This document shows, piece after piece, positions 38,684-48,261 of a DNA stretch of 64,000 bases (positions are counted from its first letter, which is position 1; every line of letters starts with the position of its first letter). The position numbers and the translations under genes were made by a program. A model generated the notes under the pieces. It worked only from the letters and a program-made list of their open reading frames with translations, was not told the DNA's origin and ran no database searches. This stretch comes from Coturnix japonica. Lineage: Eukaryota > Chordata > Aves > Galliformes > Phasianidae. The DNA lies in the NCBI RefSeq assembly GCF_001577835.2, contig NC_029516.1, positions 63,353,292 to 63,417,291 on the forward strand, given 5' to 3'.

Positions 38684-39179
38684 TGTCACAGTTTGAACGA
38701 AAATCCACCTGCGTCCATGACAGGGGGCTGTGGGCCCCGCAGGGGCCCTAGGCCGAAAGGAAAAAAAAGTTAATTAGGAAAAGAAAACAGTGGCAACGAT
38801 CTAAGGAGGCACACTTATTTACTAAATACTATATCGAAATACAGGATAACACAATATAATACAATATGATTGAAAATTGAGCTAATGAATCAAGCAAAAT
38901 AGGAGAGAGAATGAGTTCCGTAACTGAGAGGCCTACTGTGAATCTAGGCGAAACAGTGAAGGCTCCCACACACTCCCCTGAACGCCAGAACTCGAAAGAC
39001 GTCAGTCTAGCCTGCGACAGAGTTAATATAGTGTCCAGGTCCCGTGACCTCGTGTTGTTCTCTGGGAGATGTAGTCTTCTTCTGTAAGTTGCAGATTCAG
39101 TAAAATTATTCATGCTTTATATGATGTTATGATGTGGAATACTGATAGCAAAAATTACAAAATTATTAAAACCATGACA
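38684..39179 (-). mobile_element. 3' LTR of the ERV-L copy
   Basis: About 496 bases. On the minus strand it starts TGTCATGGTTTTAATAATTT and ends AAACTGTGACA. The first hundred bases or so are nearly the same as 46,385-46,488 at the other end of the element. A polypurine tract lies directly before its start. Confidence 0.85.
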
Positions 39180-39190
39180 TTCCACCCCTT
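39180..39190 (-). other. Polypurine tract of the ERV-L copy
   Basis: On the minus strand AAGGGGTGGAA lies immediately before the TGTCA start of the 3' LTR. This is the expected place and composition for the primer of plus-strand synthesis in retroviral elements. Confidence 0.75.
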
Positions 39191-42100
39191 ATTCTACATC
39201 ATTACATTATGCTTATACATACACACTCATACGTATAGTTGTGAATAATCAGCAACCTTATTTTCTCAACAATTTATATTTATTCCATACAAATCCCTAA
39301 GTTGAGAACAAAACTCTATAACCTAACCCACTATTATTTATTAATTTTGAGAAAAATGGCAAAACTGCCAGAAAAAGGAAAACATGTCAGCGGTGGAGGA
39401 GAAAGGCAGCGCTAGTAGGGCGTCCCCCACATCAAGGTGCACTCATCCTTTCCCAGCCACCACAGCAGATTTCCTTTTGACTTATACTTCTTTCCATGTG
39501 TGCTCTACACATGCATGGCCAGTGCACGATATAGAGTCCAGATGGAAAACTTGCTTACAGAATGCCTAATTAAGGTATATAGAAAAAAGTGTTTCCTTAA
39601 CATTAATCCACTCTATCTTAAGTCCTGTACCTAATTGGACATTCGTCAAATATTTTCTGAGACTCTACCTATATATCTACAAGAAATCATTGGCTGCCTA
39701 ACGAATCCCCCAATATTCAACAATTCCTTGTCGCATCACATTGACCATTCCTCATTTTGTCCATCCACCAGGGCACACGTGCTTAAGCCCAGGTTCCCTT
39801 GCAATAGATCTAGTATCCCGGAGAGGCTTTCCCTTTCCAGAACAGAAGGACCCCAAACTGCTTACCCAACCCCAAACCGCCCCGCCGCAAATAATAATCT
39901 CGGTTTTACATGTTACTACACAACCTTATTCTCCCTCCGACCGTTAACGTGGAGCTATGGAATGGTTATGGACACTTACGAATTACAGATCCTCGATGAG
40001 TGATCCAACCAGGCTTGCTTCTGCTAAATGTGTTCTCTCCAAATTTTTAACGTTTCCGGAGCTCTCGCCAGTGCTTTCAACATTAGTTTTCAAACAGCCC
40101 ATTTAATCGTTCAATCTTAACGAGATAGCTGTCCTGCTGATGAGGGATATAGGTAATCACTCAAATGGCCATAATCTTTGGCCAATGTGGGGTATACACG
40201 TATATAATCAACTTTTGTGTGATTATATGTTTGCCATCCTACCTTCCCCCCAAATATGTTTTTCATCCTGATATGGATTGTGATAATATATGCGCATTGT
40301 TCACAGTCAGTAATAATTCATACTTGGAGACAATAGTTGAGCCATAGTGTAAGTTCACCCTCTGCTCTGGCGGCCACTTTATCATGTTGCATCCTGTTCC
40401 TGATACAGTGAAGTCTAATGCGCCAGCTGAACCTAAATATTCACCTTTTCTTGCCAGTCCAGATCTATTTGACACCTCAATTTTTGCAGCCGATCAACCT
40501 GATGGTTAATTTTTATTTCATTCAGTAGCCTTACTTTAGCAGGGCACGTATGGCATCCTACATGCGCACCTTTACAAACAAATGTTCCTTATTTCGGGCC
40601 AGAAGCAATTGTTGATTCCACTGTTCAAGCAGCCCAAAACAGGTTTACTACTTCTTTTCGCCAAATATATCATCTTCCACTGTTGCAACCGCCCCATAAA
40701 GGCATTTGCCACACCATCCAATGAATCAGTATTAAGATGAAGCATTGGCCACCTCTCCCGTTCAGCACATCTAAAGCCAGCTCACGAACAGCCTTTACCT
40801 TTACGAAATGATTGATTCTCCTTTACCTCAGATAGACCTTGCAACTTGTCGTGTGGGCTCCATACAGGCAGACTTTCCATCTCGATGGCTTCCTCACAAT
40901 ACGATATAGACTCCGTCTGTGAAATAGGCAAATTTCTTTTCGTTTTTCTGGTAGCATCAATTTATGGTGTCCCTATTAGCACCATACCTCTTCTGTAACG
41001 GTGGTGTTTCAATTTTTTACTCTTCAGCCAGGTCCATGATTCACTTCTAGATTCCAGACGCTGAAGATTTCCCATCGAGCTCGTTCGTAGTAATTAATGA
41101 AATTAATCCACTTACTCCAAGTGGCATCGTAGCAATGTATGGGTGAGCTGGAACCTTCTTTAAAGCATTCAGTTTATACTGGCAAGCGAGTCTAGAAGAA
41201 GCTGAAACCTCATTCCACACTATTACTGAGCGAGCTACTGAATACCTCCTTCCTTAGCGACGGCTAAATCTCCTTCTCAGTTTTTGAGTCTCTCTGTGTA
41301 CTTCCTCGACCCTATATGCTCGGCTCAACTATGTTACGCTTCCTGAGCTCCGCCAATATCCATTGACCTGTTTCATGGAAGCATTGTCAGGTTGTTATGA
41401 GTGGATTATGCTATGTTGCTCGGTTCTTGTCTGATGCTCTGTTTTTTAGTTGCTTGGAGTTCTTGTTGTTTCTTATATTCTCTGCCGGTCTATATCTTTT
41501 GTAGTTTATTGTATCTTATTTCTTTCTTCAAAATGTCTCTTGTTCTGTCCAGGAGGCTGTTTGTGAAATATATTCTCTTTCCGGTGTTTTGCTGCTGGTT
41601 TGATAAAAGGGGGTTCTACGTAGTCTGTTAATGGGAATGATCATTCCAAAGCCCATACTCCAGAAAGATTGTAGTCTCTGTCTTGTCCGCATAGTGAAAC
41701 GGGACAGTAGCATTATTTTGTCCAATCCACATATGCTGATTTGACAATCGATCGTGTTGCACTTTCCAATCCTTAAAACATGAATTCCTGGGCAGCCCCT
41801 TACCTTCTGCCGTTATGGCAAAACACTTTTAGAGCCTTTGTGTCTTTGGATTATGTTTTCCTTCTTACAAACCTCTGCTGCTGTACGCCCCACACCCATT
41901 CTCAATATTAATGCAGTGCTCAGGAGCATACCTGATCAAGACATCTTGATCCAATCCATGGCAATTGTTAGGCTGTGCTTCACCCTTGAGGGTAAACGCA
42001 GGGATACTGATACGCTCTCACGCGAGTTAAAGAACTGGCATACATTTTCGAGCCATCAGTGGATGGAATGAGATAGGATTAGGCAATGCCAATGGTATGT

Positions 42101-42800
42101 GATAGGAGCTCTAGCTTCTTTTGGCTCCTAATCTTGTACTGAATTTCTAGCATGTCTGGTACAGCAGCACTTAATGGAGGTGTGACTTCATTCAGGCCAC
42201 GGTAATCTACCGTCAGCCTCCATTCCCCACTGGTTTTACGCACTGGCCATATGGGGCTGTTAAAAGGCGAGTGAGTTTTGCTAATCACTCCCTGATTCTC
42301 TAATTGGCGAATTAGCTTGTGAATGGGGAGCAATGAGTCCCTATTGGTGCGGTACTGCCGTCTGTGAACCACTTTGGTGGCAATTGGTACCTCTTGGTCT
42401 TTTACCTGGAGCAACCCCACAGCAGAAGGATCATCTGACAGACCAGGTAAAGTTGACAGCTGCTTAACACCGTTTGTGTTAACAGCAGCTATCCCAAAGG
42501 CCCATCGATACCCCTTGGGATCCTTAAAATATCCCATCCTAAGGTAATCGATTCCCAGTATACATGGAGCCTCTGGACCAGTCACAATAGGGTGTCTTTG
42601 CCAGTTTTTACCAGTGAGGCTTATTTCGGCCTCCAACATAGTCAATTCTTGGGAACCCCCAGTCACTCCATGGATATATATTGGTTGTGTCCCTTGGTGA
42701 CTTGAGGGCATTAGGGTGCATTGTGCACCAGTGTCCACCAAGGCTTTATATTTCTGTGGTTGAGATGTGCCAGGCCACTTAATCCACACAGTCCAGTATA
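39191..42800 (-). pseudogene. pol region of the ERV-L copy, broken
   Basis: The first part is open (42,079-42,789). It carries the retroviral protease motif LVDTGAQCTLMPS and the flap-side phrase CILGIDYLRMG. The beginning of reverse transcriptase follows with ISKTHSPFNSPIWPVRK and WRLTVDYRGLNEVTPP. It lies in the same reading frame as gag, downstream of it, which would fit Pol made by read-through. The remaining 2.9 kb hold relics of later pol, including an RNase H-like LNTDSLDGVANA, and are interrupted many times. This is a fossil with no expected activity. Confidence 0.75.
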
Positions 42801-42843
42801 CTCTATTGTCCCTTTCTCCCCCCTGGCTGGGGGCAGGGCCCCT

Positions 42844-45800
42844 CTATTGTTTACCTCGGTGGCTTGCAGCAACTGGAACTTTCCCCCTTTTGGAAGAGTT
42901 CGCCTTGGTGGTTGTTTTGTACTGTAATTCTTTCACTCGTGCCTGAAGTGCAGAAGTGGATGAATTACACCACTTCTTCATGTCCTCCCCATGACTACAG
43001 AGGAAAAGCAACAAGGCAAGACGTGTAGTCTCATCGTTGTCATTTGCTTGAATACGAGGTGTCTTATCGTTGTCATTTGCTTGAATATGAGGACCTCTCT
43101 TTTTTATGGTTGAGATTTTCGATGATACGGGTCGAGAGGAACTCATGTTGTTTAGCTTTCTCAATAGGCGATCGTGGAAATCCTGGTTTCCATCATCTTG
43201 TACCACCGTGGATTCATCTACATCAGGCACATTAGCCAATTTGTCAATAATATCATTTTGTGTTCCCTCCACTTCGTTTAACCTTTCCACAATTTTGACA
43301 ATGGCTGAAGTATACAGATTAACTTCTGTAGCGCTTATAAATAATTCAAGTTCCTGAAGTCTGCCAATTAGTTCATTCACAAAGGGTTTCCTGTCCCCTT
43401 TGCCATATACTAATGCAAGTGCACTGGCATGCTTTTCTGGAGCTGCTTTTGTAAAGTCACGCCACATTTGTCGTGGAACGCGGACTGCTTCAGGATCATG
43501 TAATTGGTCTGGATCATTACGATTGAACTCGCGGCTGTATAGCATTTCCACCAGAGCATTTTCTCTCAAAAATTGGATACCTTTCTCAATATCAGTCCAT
43601 TTCTTTCTCTCAGGCTCCAAGTCCCGTTTAAAGGGGAATCTATCTCTTACCGCTATCAACATCCGCTTCCAGAGGGTGTAGGACCGATTTTGGCATGTGC
43701 CAATACCTCTGTCCACACGTGAGTCCCTGGAAATGCTACCCAGTTGGCGAGCTTCATTGCCATCAAGCCACACACTGCTGGCACCATTGTCCCAGCATCG
43801 AAGTAACCAAGTGACCATATGTTCTTTTGGCTGACGTGTGTAATCCTTTCTTAGATCTCGAATTTCACTCAGTTTAAAAGATCGATCAATAATGGTCGTA
43901 ATACTTTGCTCACCTTTTGCTCTATCAAGAGTCCCAGGTGTTGATGGTGGCAACTGTGTTGATGAGGCTGCCCCATCTATAAGTTTGGACTCGAGAAATT
44001 CTCGTAAAGAAAATCTAACTTTTGGCTCCTCTTCATCTGACTCTGACTCTTGTATTATTTCCTCCAGGTAACCCTCCTTCTTTTTCCTCTCTCCTAACTT
44101 CCTCTGCTCCTCTAACTTCTTCTGCTCCTCTATCATCTTCTTATACCCCTCTAACATCCTCTGCTCCTCCAACTTCTTCTGGTCTTCTGACTCCCCCTGC
44201 TCTCCTGAGTCCCCCTGCTCTCCTAACTCCCTCCGCTCTTCTAACTCCTTCTGCATTTTCTCTAACTGAGTTGAAACTTGTTTTGTCTTTCGCCCTCTTA
44301 CAGGGGCAACCAACATTGTATCTGGTGTCCCAGATGGTTGGTCCAATTGGACTACATGTGCCCCCGGTGGCTGGTCAGATTGGACTACATGTGCCCCCGG
44401 TGGCTGGTCAAATTGGACTACATGCGCCCCCAGTGGCTGGTCAAATTGGACTACATGTGCCCCCAATGGCTGGCCAAATTGGACTACATGTGCCCCTGGT
44501 AGTTGGTTAAATACATTCAACTCACCCTGGAGGGCACATAGCTGGTCTCGGAGAGCGTTCCGCTCAAACTGGACAGCACCAAGCTCAGTCTGGAGGCTGT
44601 TGTAGTTGGACTGGAGAGTGTTGCGCTCGGATCGGAGGGTTTTACACTCGAACTGGAGGGTGTTATTCTCAGTCTGGAGAGTGTTGTGCTTTTTCTGGAG
44701 GGCATTGTGCTCTGACTGGAGAGTGTCATACTTGGACTGGAAGGTGTCACTCTTGGATTGGAAGGCATTGTGCTTGGGCTGGAGGGTGCCGCGCTCAGAC
44801 TGGAGGGCGTCATACTTGGACTGGAGAGTGTTGTACCCGGACCGGAGGGCGTTGTGCTCAGACTGGAGAGTGTTGTGCTCGGTCTGGAGGGCATTGTGCT
44901 CGGTCCGGAGGGCATCGCGCTCAGTCTGGAGAGTGTTGTACTCGGACCGGAGGGCATTGTGCTCAGACTGAAGAGTGTTGTGCTCGGTCTGGAGGGTGTC
45001 ACAATTGGGTTGAAGGGCATCGTGCTTAGGCTGGAGGGTGCCGCACTCAGTCTGGAGGCTGTTGTAGTTGGACTGGAGAGTGTTGTACCCGAACCGGAGG
45101 ACGTTATGCTCGGCCTGGAGGGCAGTGTGCTCAGTCTGGAGAGTGTTGAGCTCGGTCCGGAGGGCATTGTGCTCAGTCTGGAGAGTGTTGTACTCAGACT
45201 GGAGAGTGTTGTGCTCGGACCGGAGGGCGTTATGCTCGGACTGAAGAGTGTTGTGCTCGGACTGGAGGGTGTTGTGCTCGGACCGGAGGGCGTTATGCTC
45301 AGACTGAAGAGTGTTGTGCTCGGACTGGAGGGTGTCGCAGTTGGATTGGAAGGCATCATGCTTGGCCTGGAGGGTGCCGCACTCAGACTGGACGGCGTCA
45401 TACTTGGACTGGAGAGTGTTGTGCTCGGTCTGGAGGGCATTGTGCTCGGTCCGGAGGATGTTACACTCAGACCGAAGGGCACTGTGCTCTGACCGGAGGG
45501 CGTTGTGCTCGGACTGGAGAGCGTTGTGCTCGGACTGGAGGGTGTCGAGTTTGGATTGCATACTCTCCTTCTCGGCCCTGAGACTCTCTCTCTCAGCTTC
45601 AAAAACTTCCCTCTCAGGAATGGTATTGAATAAGGCCCGATAAGCATTAGCTAGGCCCCAAGTCATTTGTGCCTCCTGAGATCTGCCTGAGCCACAACAT
45701 TCCTGTCTCAAATATGCGGTCAAACTCTTGGGATTCTTTAAGTGTTCAGGAGTAAAGCTCCATGACACTAAAGATGTCTGTCTTCTAAAAGTCTCTTCAA

Positions 45801-46233
45801 AGCCTCTCCACACTCCCTGCCACTCAGTATTCTCTGGTTCTAGGGAAGACTTCCTCCTGAGGTTATAAATCCAGATACTGAGTGAGATCACTACAATAAC
45901 CAACAGTAAATTCAGGGAGATTAATAAGATTGACAGTGTGGTCCACTGGGACAACTGGTCAGTCGAAGACTGCTTAAAGGATGCAAAGAAAAAAGGAAGA
46001 GCACGCTCAAAAACCACCATTTCCGTACTATTAGTTGCATTAGTTGCTCCCTCTGGAGCTGCATGCAGATACCAAGTAAGCGTTGCTAACCATGCTTTCA
46101 ATCCATTATACATTTCTATAGCTCCATAGGAAAAAGTGGCTAGCTTAAACATGATCCAATATGTTTGGAGCATCTCAAAAGAGGAACTAATGACACGCAG
46201 TCCCTGGTAAAACAAATTTAGTAGAGAAAACAT
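42844..46233 (-). CDS. gag-like open frame with coiled-coil repeats (ERV-L)
   Basis: 1129 codons, open. Rough layout by residue: 1-60, amphipathic N-terminus (MFSLLNLFYQGLRVISS); 65-70, NATNST with N-glycosylation sequons; about 100-123, a hydrophobic membrane segment (LSILLISLNLLLVIVVISLS) followed by a basic YNLRRK; about 225-600, exact seven-residue coiled-coil repeats such as LQSEHNA and LRTEHNA; about 580-640, an 11-residue repeat QPLGAHVVQFD; about 670-760, charged EEQ/KKLEEQ-rich coil; about 760-1020, a globular region with WLLRCWDNGASSVWLDGNEA and MWRDFTKAAPEKHASAL that is probably the capsid-related part; then a basic tail. No CCHC zinc knuckle was seen. The start is the first Met after a purine-rich leader. 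A gag function is inferred from its position before protease. Confidence 0.75.
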   Translation of the reverse strand: MFSLLNLFYQGLRVISSSFEMLQTYWIMFKLATFSYGAIEMYNGLKAWLATLTWYLHAAPEGATNATNSTEMVVFERALPFFFASFKQSSTDQLSQWTTLSILLISLNLLLVIVVISLSIWIYNLRRKSSLEPENTEWQGVWRGFEETFRRQTSLVSWSFTPEHLKNPKSLTAYLRQECCGSGRSQEAQMTWGLANAYRALFNTIPEREVFEAERESLRAEKESMQSKLDTLQSEHNALQSEHNALRSEHSALRSECNILRTEHNALQTEHNTLQSKYDAVQSECGTLQAKHDAFQSNCDTLQSEHNTLQSEHNALRSEHNTLQSEHNTLQSEHNALRSEHNTLQSEYNTLQTEHNALRTELNTLQTEHTALQAEHNVLRFGYNTLQSNYNSLQTECGTLQPKHDALQPNCDTLQTEHNTLQSEHNALRSEYNTLQTERDALRTEHNALQTEHNTLQSEHNALRSGYNTLQSKYDALQSERGTLQPKHNAFQSKSDTFQSKYDTLQSEHNALQKKHNTLQTENNTLQFECKTLRSERNTLQSNYNSLQTELGAVQFERNALRDQLCALQGELNVFNQLPGAHVVQFGQPLGAHVVQFDQPLGAHVVQFDQPPGAHVVQSDQPPGAHVVQLDQPSGTPDTMLVAPVRGRKTKQVSTQLEKMQKELEERRELGEQGDSGEQGESEDQKKLEEQRMLEGYKKMIEEQKKLEEQRKLGERKKKEGYLEEIIQESESDEEEPKVRFSLREFLESKLIDGAASSTQLPPSTPGTLDRAKGEQSITTIIDRSFKLSEIRDLRKDYTRQPKEHMVTWLLRCWDNGASSVWLDGNEARQLGSISRDSRVDRGIGTCQNRSYTLWKRMLIAVRDRFPFKRDLEPERKKWTDIEKGIQFLRENALVEMLYSREFNRNDPDQLHDPEAVRVPRQMWRDFTKAAPEKHASALALVYGKGDRKPFVNELIGRLQELELFISATEVNLYTSAIVKIVERLNEVEGTQNDIIDKLANVPDVDESTVVQDDGNQDFHDRLLRKLNNMSSSRPVSSKISTIKKRGPHIQANDNDKTPRIQANDNDETTRLALLLFLCSHGEDMKKWCNSSTSALQARVKELQYKTTTKANSSKRGKVPVAASHRGKQ
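44325..44510 (-). repeat. 33-bp tandem repeat in gag (QPLGAHVVQFD)
   Basis: Five units of 33 bases on the minus strand encode variants of QPLGAHVVQFD. The plus strand shows repeated GGCTGGTCAAATTGGAC and CTACATGTGCCCCC. The frame is kept throughout. Confidence 0.9.
44525..45570 (-). repeat. 21-bp minisatellite encoding a heptad coiled coil
   Basis: About fifty tandem units of 21 bases run along one kilobase; on the plus strand the core is GGAGGGCGTTGTGCTCGGACT with variants. Each unit encodes one seven-residue turn of the type L-Q/R-S/T-E-H-N-A/T. Leu (or Phe, Val) recurs every seventh residue, so the whole array is a continuous coiled coil. Higher-order blocks of several units recur (for example LQSEHNT next to LRSEHNA), which suggests expansion by unequal crossing-over. 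Because 21 is a multiple of three, other frames stay open as well. Confidence 0.93.
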
Positions 46234-46384
46234 TTTTTTTTCCTTTTTTTTTCTTCAATAGAGAGAAAAAAAAAAAGTAAAAAAAGCAAAGCTCAGCAGT
46301 GTTTATAAAATAAACCGGAGTATTGGCAGTCCGCCTGGACTTTCAAGGTCAAGCTCGCAGGTGCAGAATCGCAAACCTAAGATA

Positions 46385-46488
46385 GCTTCTTCTGTAAGTT
46401 GCAGATTCAGTAAAATTATTCATGCTTTATATGATGTTATGATGTGGAATACTGATAGCAAAATTAAAAAAATTATTAAACCATGACA
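46385..46488 (-). mobile_element. 5' LTR stretch of the ERV-L copy
   Basis: About 104 bases matching the first part of the 3' LTR (TGTCATGG..., then ATCATAACATCATATAAAGC and TGAATCTGCAACTTACAGAA). It marks the upstream end of the element. The match is nearly perfect, pointing to a fairly recent insertion, but the stretch is short for an age estimate. Confidence 0.8.
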
Positions 46489-46513
46489 CCTACAAAGCTC
46501 AAAAATAACTTAC

Positions 46514-46860
46514 TTGATCTCTTTCCTAATTTTTGTTACATGCAGAATTTTAGTTTGCTGTTGGTGCTGCTCTTCCAGCTTTGAATGCTTCTTTTGTTGA
46601 TTATTATAGATTGTTTTTACATATGCTCTGATGCCTTCTTTGATGAGTCTGCCGAGCCCTGTGTCAGTGGGTGCAAACTCCATCCCCAGTTTCTGTAAAA
46701 ATTCTTGGTAAGATATTCCTTTGCATGTTTATCACACCATGAAAAAGAAATGCTCTTTTAAAATATTCATGTGTTCCATCCTCATCGAATGGCATTACAG
46801 ATGTCCTTAAGTGCTGTAGCAGCTTAAATCTCATTGACTTCCCTCTCTTACAGAGGTGCC
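46514..46860 (-). pseudogene. EFCAB6: EFCAB6 exon remnant, half open and half decayed
   Basis: The downstream half (46,514-46,710) reads YQEFLQKLGMEFAPTDTGLG, then RLIKEGIRAYVKTIYNNQQK and a Glu/Gln/Lys-rich coil ending KIRKEIK. It matches EFCAB6 at HITYQEFLQKLG. It ends at a good donor ATCAA|GTAAGT. The upstream half has the recognisable phrase TALKDICNAI, as in the family RRDIKNAL, but carries at least three in-frame stops (one TGA at 46,782-46,784) and one apparent single-base shift near 46,715. The ERV-L copy begins 25 bases beyond the donor. The upper boundary is approximate. Confidence 0.75.
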
Positions 46861-47979
46861 ATACCGCATTGAGAGTAAGTGACTTTCTACGAGACTTGAA
46901 AGACAGGATTTGGCTTTGTAATCACAGAATCAATTTTGTAAGCTCTACCCCAAGGACCAAATAGTCAGGAGTGTTCTCCATCTCTCAGAACTGCTGCCTT
47001 TTAGTGTCTGACTTGAGACATAGAGAACTGGACTCGTAAAAATTCAGTCCCAGATGTCTCAAATGGGTCACACAAGTCTGAGATGCTCAGAATTGTAATC
47101 ATCCTTCAGAAATGTGAGTTTACATTCACAAACACTCTTCATATTTTCTACAAGAAAGTTGTGCAACTCCTGAAAGCTTTAATCGAGATTAACATCTTAT
47201 GTGTGATGTACTCTGTATTGAAGACATCTTCCTGATGGCAGAGGGAGGGACCTGAAGGTAAGAACTGTGCTTGCAGATGTGAGTAGACCCAGAGCTGAAG
47301 CAAGCCAGCAGGAAGATGAAGACATTGGAAAAAGGCAGACCTGCAGATTTTCTCACCCATGTGTTCTATACTTAATATAAATGAAATTCTGCCTTTTTAT
47401 TTTAAACCATTCATTTTACAAAATGAGTTTATTGTCCCATTTACACAAACATTGCTCAAAAAACTGCTTTTGTTCTGCCTTGTGCTACTTTATTGTCCAA
47501 ACACTGCAACTATTCAAAAAGCTAAAAATATTGAGAAAGTTTCTGTGGGACGGTTCTGTGAGAGTCTCTTTGGATGGTGTAAATACCCCAATCAGTGCTT
47601 CACTGTGCAGGGCAACACTGGCTATCAGCATGGCAGAAGGTGTGTGTTCATGGATCAAATCATTAAATGGACCTCAGATGAGGCTCATAATTGCGCTTAT
47701 AACAGAAATGTTACACAAAACCAACAGAAGTAAAATATGAAGAAAGTTTCAGAGAAAACTAATAGCATCTACTGTGTAATTAACAGTACAAAAATTGAGC
47801 ATTATTGAAATTGTTCTTCTTCTTTTTTTTTTTTTTACTCCCATAGTAAGTTTTTATCATTAATGAGCTGTTTTGCACAGGTCTTTTTGAATATTTATAG
47901 AATCTGAAGATCAACATTGCATAATGTTCAGAAATTTATTAGTGCTGCTTATTTATTTAAAGAAAACATTCTTCTTCCC

Positions 47980-48065
47980 CTTGCTAGGTCATGCCATCTG
48001 GTTCTTGCTTTGATAGCAAGGTAGTAATGAGCCTGATCACAAGCTAGCTCTGCATCCCTTATCAT
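47980..48065 (-). pseudogene. EFCAB6: EFCAB6 exon remnant with altered splice surroundings
   Basis: 86 bases encode IRDAELACDQAHYYLAIKAR then TRWHDLA. This matches the EFCAB6 phrase DSELACEQAHQYLV.KAK.RW.DL. Frame and sequence are well kept. The donor reads CAAG|GGGAAG, so the GT is lost. Upstream of the acceptor CCACCAG the usual pyrimidine tract is replaced, on the transcribed strand, by long A runs and an AC/AT simple repeat. Normal splicing of this exon looks unlikely. Confidence 0.78.
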
Positions 48066-48069
48066 CTGG

Positions 48070-48141
48070 TGGTTTTTTTTTGGGTTTTTTTTTTTTTTTG
48101 TGTGTGTGTGTGTTATATATATATATATTTTTTTTTTTTTC
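48070..48141. repeat. Low-complexity T / TG / TA tract
   Basis: Poly-T runs flank GTGTGTGTGTGTG and ATATATATATAT. It sits directly against the EFCAB6 exon remnant at 47,980-48,065 and would occupy its branch point and pyrimidine tract region. Confidence 0.9.
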
Positions 48142-48261
48142 TGAGAGAAAATAACAACTCCATTCTGTGTTAGTGGCATCTTTAATCTCCACAAGTTTCC
48201 TTTCCTTTTGTTGTTCTTCACGGTAGTGGTGGTTTTGTTTCATAGTTTCTAAGATACCCAT

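Larger units (their letters stand above)
38684..46488 (-). mobile_element. ERV-L class endogenous retrovirus, minus strand, broken
   Basis: A 7.8 kb LTR element ending in the inverted pair TGTCA/TGACA. Read on the minus strand from high to low coordinates its parts are a short 5' LTR stretch, leader, gag, pol (protease, reverse transcriptase start, then RNase H and integrase relics), polypurine tract and 3' LTR. No env was recognised, as is usual for ERV-L. The family call rests on the reverse transcriptase phrases LTVDYRGLNEVTPP and AAVPDML and on the lack of env. gag looks whole; pol has many breaks. The shared LTR stretch is nearly identical at both ends, so the insertion looks fairly young. 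Flanks do not show a clear target duplication. It lies in an EFCAB6 intron in the sense direction. Confidence 0.85.

Noticed and set aside
44758-45492. 244-codon plus-strand open frame
   Set aside because: It is the antisense reading of the 21-bp gag repeat; composition is only L, G, E and V cycles, with no start context or independent support.
44525-45570. Possible CRISPR-like array
   Set aside because: Units are directly adjacent without spacers, coding in frame, and in a vertebrate genome; it is a minisatellite.
44517-45647. 376-codon minus-strand open frame, Ser/Pro/Thr-rich
   Set aside because: It is a second frame of the same 21-bp array; it is open because the unit lacks stops in that frame. 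gag is the longer frame and extends far beyond the array.
38670-46500. Target-site duplication of the ERV-L copy
   Set aside because: The five bases outside the left end (CCACC) and the right end (CCTAC) do not match, so none is claimed.
47359-47740. Overlapping 119- and 124-codon plus-strand frames
   Set aside because: They overlap each other in two frames, are opposite to the gene strand, and have no family resemblance or splice context.
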